A DNA stretch of 64,000 nucleotides from Robertmurraya andreesenii (lineage in GTDB: Bacteria > Bacillota > Bacilli > Bacillales > Cytobacillaceae). Location: NCBI RefSeq assembly GCF_030813005.1, contig NZ_JAUSTU010000001.1:348384-412383 (forward strand), written 5' to 3'. A program made the position numbers and the translations under genes. The notes beneath the pieces are model-generated. The model did no database searches. It saw only the letters and a program-made list of their open reading frames with translations, and had not been told where the DNA came from. Of the stretch, positions 43,926-51,506 are shown piece after piece (within the stretch, counting starts at the first letter, position 1; each line of letters starts with the position of its first letter).

Positions 43926-44375
43926 TTATTCGTTGTCATTTTTATTGTTATTGAAATCTGGCGAGAACTCTTCAGATGCCTCTGTTTGGTATTGGAATGT
44001 ATGGGGGCGAGTTGATTCCCTTCTATTTCGGCCGTTATTTGTGAAATTGAACATATAATTATGGAAGAAATACTCGCATACTGCCACTCCAATTGCTGAA
44101 AAAAGAGCCATTGTGAAGGCAGTTTTTGAGGCAGTTAGTAGGGAGATCATGACCCAAATAACTGCAAGGGATAGCCCTAGGTCAGCCAGTGTCGCAACAA
44201 AATTGTTTGTCCTCGGCAAAATTCCCAAATCACCTACAAAATAGGATACGACCCCTAAGATTAAAGTGATGAGGAATACATTCCCAAATGTCATCCCGTA
44301 ATAAAGACCTAAAATAAAATACAAAATTGCTAAGGTTGCTAAAAACTTTATTGCCATTGCCTTAAAGTGTCCCAT
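43926..44375 (-). CDS. yndM: YndM-family (DUF2512) membrane protein
   Basis: A 149-residue protein with four membrane helices (about 9-27, 31-50, 58-80 and 86-105), then a hydrophilic Asn/Arg/Glu tail. The segment LGVVSYFVGDLGILPRTNNFVATLADLGL marks the YndM/DUF2512 family. The start is set at ATG 44375, with AGGTGA five bases upstream. The function is unknown. Confidence 0.8.
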   Translation of the reverse strand: MGHFKAMAIKFLATLAILYFILGLYYGMTFGNVFLITLILGVVSYFVGDLGILPRTNNFVATLADLGLSLAVIWVMISLLTASKTAFTMALFSAIGVAVCEYFFHNYMFNFTNNGRNRRESTRPHTFQYQTEASEEFSPDFNNNKNDNE

Positions 44376-44462
44376 TTTGATCACCTACCTTTTGAATTGT
44401 TTGGAAGAGCCTTTTTCTATTTTGCCTTCAATTTAGGATTTTATGAGTAAAATGTGGATCAA

Positions 44463-44489
44463 AAAAAGGATGGGGCATCCCATCCTTTT
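44463..44489 (-). terminator. Intrinsic terminator of the MFS gene
   Basis: AAAAGGATGGG and CCCATCCTTTT form an 11-bp stem with a 4-nt loop, touching the stop codon of the MFS gene. T-rich on the minus strand. Confidence 0.8.
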
Positions 44490-45696
44490 AATCCTTCGGA
44501 AGAAGCAAAGTCAGTATTCCTAGCAACGGTAAAAATCCTGTTAAAATAATCGTTAAAGATAGACCGATCTGATCGGCGAGATACCCTAATACAATCGAGC
44601 CAATAGCTCCCATTCCAAATGCTAAGCCCACTGTTAACCCTGACATCAAGCCAACCTTCCCAGGTACAAGCTCCTGAGCATAGACGACCGTTACCGAAAA
44701 GCTTGACATAAGAATGAATCCAGTAAGCATCAAAATAATAAAGGCAAATGTTTGTGGGACAAAGGGCATGATGATAGAAAGTGGAGCAGTCCCTACAAGG
44801 GAAATAAGAATAATATTTCTTTTTCCAAAACGGTCGGCAAGTGGACCACCAAAAAACGTACCTAACGCACCTGCGACTAAAAAGGCAAATAAGAATCCTT
44901 GCGCTTTCTGGATGGAAAATCCATAGTTATCGATGGCATAAAAAGCATAAAAATTGGTGATTCCAGATACATACCAGGACCGAGCAAAGATTAAAAATAG
45001 CAATAAGGTAAGATAAAAAATGATCTTGCCTGAAAAAGGATTCTCAGCTGCTAATGCATTCTTTCCTTTTTGCTTCAGGGCTTGTATGTCAAGATTTAAT
45101 TTTTTCGAGTACCAGATGGCAATATAAACTAACAGGATTACAGCCATGGCAGCTACAAGCGTAAACCATGCAGCTCCCTTCTGACCTAGTGGTACGAGGA
45201 TTAGTGCTGTAATTAAAGGTGCCAACGCTTGGCCGGTGTTACCACCAACCTGGTAGATGGACTGTGCCAATCCTCTTTTGCTCCCTGCTGCCATATGAGC
45301 GACTCTTGAACCTTCCGGGTGGAATACCGCTGAACCAAGACCGATAAAAAAAACGGCAAGAACAATCCAAGCAAAAGATGGGGCGAAAGCTAAGCCAAGC
45401 ACACCGAAAAGTGTTGAAGTTAAGCCTATAGGCAAGGCAAATGGCATGGGTCTTTTATCTGTAGCGACCCCAACGATTGGCTGCATGACGGAGGAAACCA
45501 TATTCAGTGAGAATGCAATAATACCCAGTTGAGTAAAGGTTAATCCCATTGATTTCTCGAGGATCGGAAACATTGCTGGAACCACAGCCTGAATCGAATC
45601 ATTTAGAAGATGACAGATCCCAAGAATGACGAGAATTTTGAAGTTTGTATTTGTCATTTCCTTCTTATAGGATGATGTAAGTGCAGCTTGACTCAA
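44488..45696 (-). CDS. MFS transporter, fosmidomycin-resistance (Fsr) type
   Basis: A 402-residue, 12-helix major facilitator protein. It resembles the Fsr group through ICHLLNDSIQAVVPAMFPILEKSMGLTFTQLG at the start and VFHPEGSRVAHMAAGSKRGLAQSIYQVGGNTGQALAP in the middle. Fsr proteins are drug exporters; the natural substrate is not known. It is a single gene. Confidence 0.88.
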   Translation of the reverse strand: MSQAALTSSYKKEMTNTNFKILVILGICHLLNDSIQAVVPAMFPILEKSMGLTFTQLGIIAFSLNMVSSVMQPIVGVATDKRPMPFALPIGLTSTLFGVLGLAFAPSFAWIVLAVFFIGLGSAVFHPEGSRVAHMAAGSKRGLAQSIYQVGGNTGQALAPLITALILVPLGQKGAAWFTLVAAMAVILLVYIAIWYSKKLNLDIQALKQKGKNALAAENPFSGKIIFYLTLLLFLIFARSWYVSGITNFYAFYAIDNYGFSIQKAQGFLFAFLVAGALGTFFGGPLADRFGKRNIILISLVGTAPLSIIMPFVPQTFAFIILMLTGFILMSSFSVTVVYAQELVPGKVGLMSGLTVGLAFGMGAIGSIVLGYLADQIGLSLTIILTGFLPLLGILTLLLPKD

Positions 45697-45785
45697 ATGT
45701 TTACCCTTCTTTCTTCAGTTCGTATATTCCTATGTTACAAGAAATCAACTAGAATTTGGGTAATTTTCGTTAAAAAGATCAAAAA

Positions 45786-45817
45786 ATGATCCTGCATGAA
45801 AGACTGCAGGATCATTC
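45786..45817 (-). terminator. Intrinsic terminator of KinD-like gene
   Basis: Perfect 11-bp stem ATGATCCTGCA with its complement (45805-45815), T run on the minus strand. Confidence 0.85.
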
Positions 45818-45839
45818 TTATTGGCTATTTTCGTCAAGC

Positions 45840-47348
45840 TTATTGATTTCTTTTCAGAGGGAGGATTATGGTAACCGTTGTTCCTTTGTTCTCCTTACTG
45901 GTAATTTGAATCCTACCTCCAAAGGAATTCAAAATACGTTGGCAAACAACTAGTCCCAAACCAGTACCGGTTGCTTTTGATGTATAGAATGGAGTAAACA
46001 CTTTCTCAAGCAGCTCTGGCTCAATTCCTGTCCCGTTATCCATAATGGTTAACTCGCAATGCCGATGCTTCTTCCGCAATACAATTGAAATCATTCCCCC
46101 ACTATCCATCGCTTCAAAGGCATTTCTCGTAATATTTAGGATGACTTGCTTCATTTGATCCTTTGTACACATGACCAGAATTGGCTGTGATGGAATTTCG
46201 CAAACAAATTCCGTTTGTTTTAGCACAGCCTCTGTTGAAATAAGGGGATGGAGCTCTTGAAGTATCTCTGTTAAATCTACAGGTGCTAAGCTTTGGGCTG
46301 TTGGCTTTCCAAGGATTAGAAATTCACTCGCTATTTCATTGATTCTTTCTATTTCTTGATTGATTACTGAGAAATAAAATTGGTCTGCTGGGTTTTCGTA
46401 TTTTTCACTTAATAGCTGAACCAAACCCTTAATCCCAGTTAAAGGATTTCTAATTTCATGAGCAGTACTCGCAGCAAGTGTCCCAACTAATTCTAGCTTC
46501 TGTGTTTCAAGTTCTTGTTTCTCGCGAGCAGCTTGTTGTTTTAGGAGCAGATATATGATGAATAAAAATAGCACATGTGTAAGAATCAAAATGGTTCCAA
46601 TTACTTTTAAATTGTTGAAATAGATTCCTTTTGCATCCTGCTCTGCCACTTTCACCTTTATTTTCCATGGCAGCCTATCAATGGGCATCGTTATCCATTT
46701 TCCTTTGCTCAAGCTTTCATTTTGAGCTCCAATGTTAAATTTAATTAGTGGTTCATTATCGGAACTTAACACAAATAAGCTTGATTCAGGAGTGAGGACC
46801 TTCATGATATTTTCAATATAATCCAGTCTTAGAAAAATCACGCTAATGGCAATTAATTCATCGTTCTCGTTGATGACTGGAGCAGCAAGACCAATCAAGT
46901 ATTGCCCATTTTCCGAAACCATCTTCTTATTCGAAATGACAATATCTTTTGTTAACATCACTTCTTTTACAAAATCAACATGGAGCAAGCCGTCCTTTGT
47001 AAAAGCATCATTTGAACCCGTTATGATATTTCCTCTTTTATTAAGGATGTATATTCCCCCATACCGAGGGTCGGATTCCTGGGTAGTATCAAGGAGGGGC
47101 TTCATCTTATTCAAATCAGCAAACAGAGTGGTAGCGGTCATCGATAGCATTTCGAGGGTTTTAACCGTGTCTCCGATGCATTCATCCCAGTATGATTCAT
47201 GTATGGATGCGAACCATCTCGCATCCTCTATTCTATCTTGAAGATTTTCTTTGTTTCGTGCTTGAATAAACATAAAACTAGCAAGTAATGTCGGAATAAT
47301 CACAATGATGATATAAAGAATCATTGTTCTTTTACGTATCCTAATCAT
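45840..47348 (-). CDS. kinD: Membrane sensor kinase with dCache-like sensor (KinD-like)
   Basis: A 502-residue kinase: helix 1 (about 9-29), a large extracytoplasmic Cache-type sensor (about 30-250, GGIYILNKRGNIITGS and YLIGLAAPVINENDELIAIS), helix 2 (about 252-275), a HisKA box AASTAHEIRNPLTGIKGLVQLL, and an ATPase domain with DNGTGIEPELL and GTGLGLVVCQRIL. The start is at ATG 47348 with GAGGT upstream. It lies divergent from an MhqR-like gene; in B. subtilis kinD (ykvD) neighbours mhqR (ykvE), which supports this name. It probably feeds phosphate to Spo0F. Confidence 0.75.
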   Translation of the reverse strand: MIRIRKRTMILYIIIVIIPTLLASFMFIQARNKENLQDRIEDARWFASIHESYWDECIGDTVKTLEMLSMTATTLFADLNKMKPLLDTTQESDPRYGGIYILNKRGNIITGSNDAFTKDGLLHVDFVKEVMLTKDIVISNKKMVSENGQYLIGLAAPVINENDELIAISVIFLRLDYIENIMKVLTPESSLFVLSSDNEPLIKFNIGAQNESLSKGKWITMPIDRLPWKIKVKVAEQDAKGIYFNNLKVIGTILILTHVLFLFIIYLLLKQQAAREKQELETQKLELVGTLAASTAHEIRNPLTGIKGLVQLLSEKYENPADQFYFSVINQEIERINEIASEFLILGKPTAQSLAPVDLTEILQELHPLISTEAVLKQTEFVCEIPSQPILVMCTKDQMKQVILNITRNAFEAMDSGGMISIVLRKKHRHCELTIMDNGTGIEPELLEKVFTPFYTSKATGTGLGLVVCQRILNSFGGRIQITSKENKGTTVTIILPLKRNQ

Positions 47349-47430
47349 AAATAACCTCAACACTTTTAATAAATGGCGCTTTTCATTATAACACTTTTAG
47401 AGATTAAAAAGGCCAAACATATATATGAAA

Positions 47431-47460
47431 TTGACATCTGCATAAGGATTTTTCTATAAT
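47431..47460 (+). promoter_or_regulatory. SigA promoter of mhqR-like gene
   Basis: Consensus TTGACA (47431-47436) and TATAAT (47455-47460) with an 18-bp spacer. Confidence 0.8.
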
Positions 47461-47515
47461 AACTTTAAGTGAATACTTCATATTGAAAATTCTCAAATTA
47501 AAGGAAATGAAAAAA

Positions 47516-47953
47516 ATGCCTTCAGAAGATGTTAAACAATCATTAAAATTATTCATTGTTTTATCCAGAGCCTATCGTGCTGTCAATGAAAATGTAAATA
47601 AAATGATCCAGACATATGGCTTGAATCCAACAGAATTTGCGGTATTGGAGCTTTTATATCATAAAGGGGATCAACCTCTGCAGCAAATCGGTGGTAAAAT
47701 TCTTTTAGCAAGTGGAAGCATCACTTATGTCGTGGATAAGCTTGAGGAAAAGGGATATTTAAGAAGGGTCGCCTGTCCCAATGATCGAAGGGTCACGTTT
47801 GCCCAAATTACTGATCATGGCAAGCAATTTATTGAAGATGTTTTCCCTGATCATGAAAGAAAGATCCATCAATTAATGTCTGAGCTTTCACCTGAGGAGA
47901 AAGAGGTCGCGATCACACTATTGAAGAAGCTTGGATTATCTGCCGGAAAATAA
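47516..47953 (+). CDS. mhqR: MarR-family regulator, MhqR-like
   Basis: A 145-residue MarR repressor with a winged helix-turn-helix (PTEFAVLELLYHKGDQPLQQIGGKILLASGSITYVVDKLEEKGYLRR) and the typical CPNDRRVTFAQITDHGKQFI wing. B. subtilis MhqR has the same length and the same kinD neighbour and represses quinone-detoxification genes. No cysteine lies at an OhrR-like place. I start at ATG 47516, with AAGGA at 47501; the frame extends upstream without a ribosome site. Confidence 0.75.
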   Translation: MPSEDVKQSLKLFIVLSRAYRAVNENVNKMIQTYGLNPTEFAVLELLYHKGDQPLQQIGGKILLASGSITYVVDKLEEKGYLRRVACPNDRRVTFAQITDHGKQFIEDVFPDHERKIHQLMSELSPEEKEVAITLLKKLGLSAGK

Positions 47954-47969
47954 CTGTATATTTGCTGCT

Positions 47970-48000
47970 TACGGTCCTGAATAAAGGGCCGTATTTTTTT
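47970..48000 (+). terminator. Intrinsic terminator after mhqR-like gene
   Basis: TACGGTCCT (47970-47978) pairs with AGGGCCGTA (47985-47993, one wobble), then seven T. Confidence 0.8.
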
Positions 48001-48076
48001 CAAAATAGACCGCTTCGTTTCTTTCTAGTATAATTGCTTTTGTAATTTCTTAATTTTTTGAAAAGGGGGCTTTCAA

Positions 48077-49771
48077 ATGGGGTTCAGTCAATATACATAT
48101 TCCAGACCAAATTTTGAAGCTGTTGAGCAGAGCTTTGATAAAGCTTTGCAAAAATTTAAAGATGCCACCACTTTTGAAGAGCAAAATGAAGCAATGAGGG
48201 AGATTAATGATCTTCGCAATGATTTAGGAACGATGTTCAATCTTGTGTATATTCGTCATTCTGTTGATACAAACGATGAATTCTATCAGGCCGAGCAAGA
48301 TGTAATGGATGAATTAGAGCCTCAGGTTGATGGTTTAGTTACGAAATACTATGAAGCACTTGTTCACTCTAGGTTTCGTGCGGAGCTAGAAGCGAGGTGG
48401 GGGAAGCAATTATTTGCCCTTGCAGAAGCACAGTTGAAGGTGTTCTCACCGGAAATTGTTCCTCTATTACAAAAGGAAAATAAATTATCAACTGAATATA
48501 CGAAGCTGATGGCTTCAGCGAAAATCATGTTTGAAGGGGAGGAACGAACTCTTGCCCAAATGGAGCCTTTTACGGAATCAAAGGACCGCGATATGAGAAA
48601 GAGAGCGAGTGAAGCCCGCTTTGGATTCTTGGCTAGTCATGAGGAGGAGCTCGACAGAATCTTTGACGATTTAGTAAAAGTTCGTACTGAAATTGCTCAT
48701 AAACTTGGCTACAATAACTTCGTCGAGCTTGCTTACCACCGTATGCAACGGACTGATTATAATGCTGAAATGGTAGCAAAATTCCGTGACCAGGTGAAAG
48801 AGTATATCGTCCCTGTAGCAACGAAGCTAAAAAAACGTCAGCAGGAAAGAATTGGGGTAGATTCCCTTAAATACTATGATGAAGGGTTCAATTTCGAATC
48901 TGGTAATGCGGTTCCAAAAGGTAGCCCTGAATGGATTATCGAAAACGGCCAAAAAATGTATGATGAGCTCTCGAAGGAAACTGGTGAGTTCTTTACCTTT
49001 ATGAGAGAGAATGAGTTAATGGATCTTGTGGCTAAGAAGGGGAAAGCTGGTGGGGGCTATTGTACCTTTATTGAAAATTATAAGGCACCATTTATTTTTT
49101 CGAACTTTAATGGGACTTCCTATGACATTGATGTTTTAACCCATGAAGCAGGCCATGCGTTCCAAGTATATTCAAGCCGTCATTTTGACATCCCTGAATA
49201 TTACTGGCCTACCTATGAAGCATGTGAAATTCATTCAATGAGCATGGAATTTTTCACTTGGCCGTGGATGGAGCGGTTCTTTAAGGAAGACAGCGACAAA
49301 TATAAGTTCACTCATTTGAGCTCTGGCCTACTGTTCTTACCTTATGGTGTTTCTGTCGATGAGTTCCAGCATTGGGTCTATGAAAATCCGAATGCGACTC
49401 CAAAAGAACGGAAGCAGGTTTGGAGAGAAATTGAGAAAAAATATTTGCCTCATAAGGATTATGACGGAAATGAATATTTGGAAAATGGGGGATTTTGGCA
49501 ACGCCAGGGCCATATTTATAACTCACCATTCTATTATATTGACTATACTTTGGCACAAATTTGTGCCTTCCAGTTCTGGAAGCGTTCAAGGGAAGACCAG
49601 AAATGCGCATGGGAAGATTATGTTAAGCTTTGCAAGCTAGGGGGTAGTAAACCATTTACCGAGCTTGTGAAGGAAGCGAACCTCATTTCTCCATTTGAAG
49701 ACGGCTGTGTTGAGTCGGTTGTCGGAGAAATTGAAAGCTGGCTAAATACTGTAGATGACAAAAAATTATAA
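48077..49771 (+). CDS. M3-family oligoendopeptidase (PepF-like)
   Basis: A 564-residue cytoplasmic zinc metallopeptidase. The HEXXH motif is HEAGH at residues 356-360, and the third ligand Glu lies in YEACEIHSMSMEFF about 25 residues later. The C-terminal GGFWQRQGHIYNSPFYYIDYTLAQICAFQFW is typical of M3 oligoendopeptidases in Bacillus. It cleaves short peptides. AAAAGGGGGC precedes the ATG. It is a single gene with its own terminator. Confidence 0.92.
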   Translation: MGFSQYTYSRPNFEAVEQSFDKALQKFKDATTFEEQNEAMREINDLRNDLGTMFNLVYIRHSVDTNDEFYQAEQDVMDELEPQVDGLVTKYYEALVHSRFRAELEARWGKQLFALAEAQLKVFSPEIVPLLQKENKLSTEYTKLMASAKIMFEGEERTLAQMEPFTESKDRDMRKRASEARFGFLASHEEELDRIFDDLVKVRTEIAHKLGYNNFVELAYHRMQRTDYNAEMVAKFRDQVKEYIVPVATKLKKRQQERIGVDSLKYYDEGFNFESGNAVPKGSPEWIIENGQKMYDELSKETGEFFTFMRENELMDLVAKKGKAGGGYCTFIENYKAPFIFSNFNGTSYDIDVLTHEAGHAFQVYSSRHFDIPEYYWPTYEACEIHSMSMEFFTWPWMERFFKEDSDKYKFTHLSSGLLFLPYGVSVDEFQHWVYENPNATPKERKQVWREIEKKYLPHKDYDGNEYLENGGFWQRQGHIYNSPFYYIDYTLAQICAFQFWKRSREDQKCAWEDYVKLCKLGGSKPFTELVKEANLISPFEDGCVESVVGEIESWLNTVDDKKL

Positions 49772-49779
49772 ATTATTCT

Positions 49780-49815
49780 GACTGATCCAGATGTTTTGGG
49801 GTCAGTCTTTTTTTT
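49780..49815 (+). terminator. Intrinsic terminator after oligoendopeptidase gene
   Basis: GACTGATCC pairs with GGGTCAGTC (one wobble), then eight T. Confidence 0.8.
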
Positions 49816-49894
49816 ATAAGCTTTTTATTCAAAGAGACTCATTAACAATCTGATCATACCTTGTTCACAATTTGGTAATACGTAGAGAGTAATT

Positions 49895-49910
49895 TGTGAC
49901 AATGATCACA
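49895..49910 (+). promoter_or_regulatory. Perfect FNR-type box 1 of the ccm-nrf operon
   Basis: TGTGA-CAATGA-TCACA matches the FNR/CRP consensus exactly. TTTAAA at 49933-49938 begins 30.5 bp after the box centre and could be the -10 element. Confidence 0.75.
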
Positions 49911-49999
49911 GAATGACAGTGATTAAAAATGGTTTAAATATAGATAGAAGTTATACCCACTTAGAAGAAATCTATCTATTTAACTAATAAGGAAACTTA

Positions 50000-50015
50000 T
50001 GTGAAAAGTTTCACA
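50000..50015 (+). promoter_or_regulatory. Perfect FNR-type box 2 of the ccm-nrf operon
   Basis: TGTGA-AAAGTT-TCACA, also exact. Its centre is 105 bp after that of box 1. TGAAAT at 50037-50042 (four of six to the -10) begins 29.5 bp downstream, so it could drive a second start near 50049 with a very short leader. Confidence 0.7.
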
Positions 50016-50063
50016 AAAATGTCACATTTCCTCTGATGAAATCAAGGCTCAGAAAGGATGCTC

Positions 50064-51038
50064 ATGATGAAAAAAATATCGGTCTTATGGACGCTCACGC
50101 TTTGTTTCTTTCTGGCTATGCCAGCTTTTACAAAGGCAGAAGAATCGGAAAATTCATTGAAAATGGAGGAGCTGACCATTCAGGTCCTACCGGAATACTC
50201 CTATCATCCGAAAGCAAAGGATAAAAATCAACCACCCTTGTTAATTGGCTATCATGGCTCACTTATTAACAACACCGACAAGGCTCTCAAAGGAAAAATT
50301 GAAATTCCTCTACCAACAAAGGAAAAGAATTTTCAATTAGGCTATGTCGCAGACTATTCCACTGATTTAAGGGAAATGAACGAAATAGAGTATGAGCTTG
50401 ATCAGAAACAAGGGATTATTTCTTGGGAAACGAGCAGAGAAATTGAACCTCAGGAAGTCTATAAATTTGTCATTGAATACTATACAGACGGCATTGAAGT
50501 ATCAAAGGAACAGAAGACTCTTGAATATAGCTTTAAAAGCTTTGCTGATATTGGCTTAGTAAACTTAATTTTTGTCGAACCTCTCAAATCTGATAGTTTC
50601 AAGCTTGAACCAGCGGCTGAAACTCATCAAAAGAATACCTACAACATGGATATGTTTCTGTATCAAATAAAGGGTATGAAGTCAGGCGATGAAAAGAAGG
50701 TTAAGCTCGCATATGAGCGCAGCGATGATCGCACGACGGCTGAAATTTTGGAGGAGATGGCCGGAGAAACAGGTCAAAAGACCGCAGCTACAACGAAGAA
50801 GAACGAGGAGAAAATCCCTACATGGTTGATTGTTTCAGTTGTAGGTGGGACGACTGCTCTAGCAGGTATTCTACTTTTCTTCATCCTTAAAACACGAAGC
50901 AAGAAAACAAAACCAGCTGAAAAGGCAAAAGAAAATAACACCGAAATGAAGAAAGCGAAGCTTCGGCAGATGGTAATGGACGGTCAAATCACAGAAGAGG
51001 AATACAAAGAGCTATTAAATAAACTCGGGGGGAATTAG
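50064..51038 (+). CDS. Uncharacterised exported membrane protein heading the ccm-nrf operon
   Basis: A 324-residue protein I do not recognise. It has a signal peptide (about 1-26), an extracytoplasmic domain rich in beta strands (about 27-240, with LLIGYHGSLINNTDKALKGKIEIPLPT and ADYSTDLREMNEIEYELD), one membrane helix (about 252-275) and a cytoplasmic tail ending KLRQMVMDGQITEEEYKELL, which resembles a SHOCT-like helix hairpin. There is no CxxC or CxxCH. It is the first gene behind the two FNR boxes, 1 bp from ccmE, so a role in heme delivery or nitrite reductase assembly is likely but unproven. AAAGGA supports ATG 50064 or 50067. Confidence 0.75.
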   Translation: MMKKISVLWTLTLCFFLAMPAFTKAEESENSLKMEELTIQVLPEYSYHPKAKDKNQPPLLIGYHGSLINNTDKALKGKIEIPLPTKEKNFQLGYVADYSTDLREMNEIEYELDQKQGIISWETSREIEPQEVYKFVIEYYTDGIEVSKEQKTLEYSFKSFADIGLVNLIFVEPLKSDSFKLEPAAETHQKNTYNMDMFLYQIKGMKSGDEKKVKLAYERSDDRTTAEILEEMAGETGQKTAATTKKNEEKIPTWLIVSVVGGTTALAGILLFFILKTRSKKTKPAEKAKENNTEMKKAKLRQMVMDGQITEEEYKELLNKLGGN

Positions 51039-51039
51039 G

Positions 51040-51486
51040 TTGAGTAAAAATGCGAAAATCATTGCAGGATTAGTCCTTGCGGCTGTGGCACTTTCGATTC
51101 TAATGTTTACATCCATGCCTAGTGCAGGAAGTAAGGAGCTCAAAATTTCTGAGCTTGTCAAAAACAGTGCTCAATATAAGAATGACTACGTGATGACACA
51201 AGGACTGTTAAATAAGGATTCAGTAAAATGGAATGCTGACAAAATTGAGCTTCAATTTGAAATCTATGACGAGGATAATCAAACATTGTCCGTTTTTCAT
51301 AATGGGATTAAGCCAGATAACTTCACAGATGATGTCATTGTTATCGTAGAGGGATTTATGAATGATAAGGGTGTTTTTGAGGCAGAGAAGGTACAGACGA
51401 AATGCCCTTCCAAGTATGAAGGTCAAGACATGGAAAATTACGACCCAAAAACACATCAAAAGGTTATTGAAGACAAACAAGAATAG
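51040..51486 (+). CDS. ccmE: CcmE heme chaperone, CxxxY variant
   Basis: A 148-residue membrane-anchored OB-fold protein. One N-terminal helix (about 7-25) is followed by a beta-rich domain with VMTQGLLNKDSVKW, LQFEIYDEDNQTLSVFHNGIKPDNFTDDVIVIVEGFMNDKGVFEAEKV. The heme-attachment site usually reads HxxxY; here it is Cys122-Pro-Ser-Lys-Tyr126, the CxxxY form known from archaea and sulfate reducers. It carries heme from CcmC to CcmF. TTG start with GGGGGG-like GGGGGAATTAGG upstream. Confidence 0.85.
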   Translation: MSKNAKIIAGLVLAAVALSILMFTSMPSAGSKELKISELVKNSAQYKNDYVMTQGLLNKDSVKWNADKIELQFEIYDEDNQTLSVFHNGIKPDNFTDDVIVIVEGFMNDKGVFEAEKVQTKCPSKYEGQDMENYDPKTHQKVIEDKQE

Positions 51487-51506
51487 AAAGGAGGGTGGTG
51501 ATCGGT

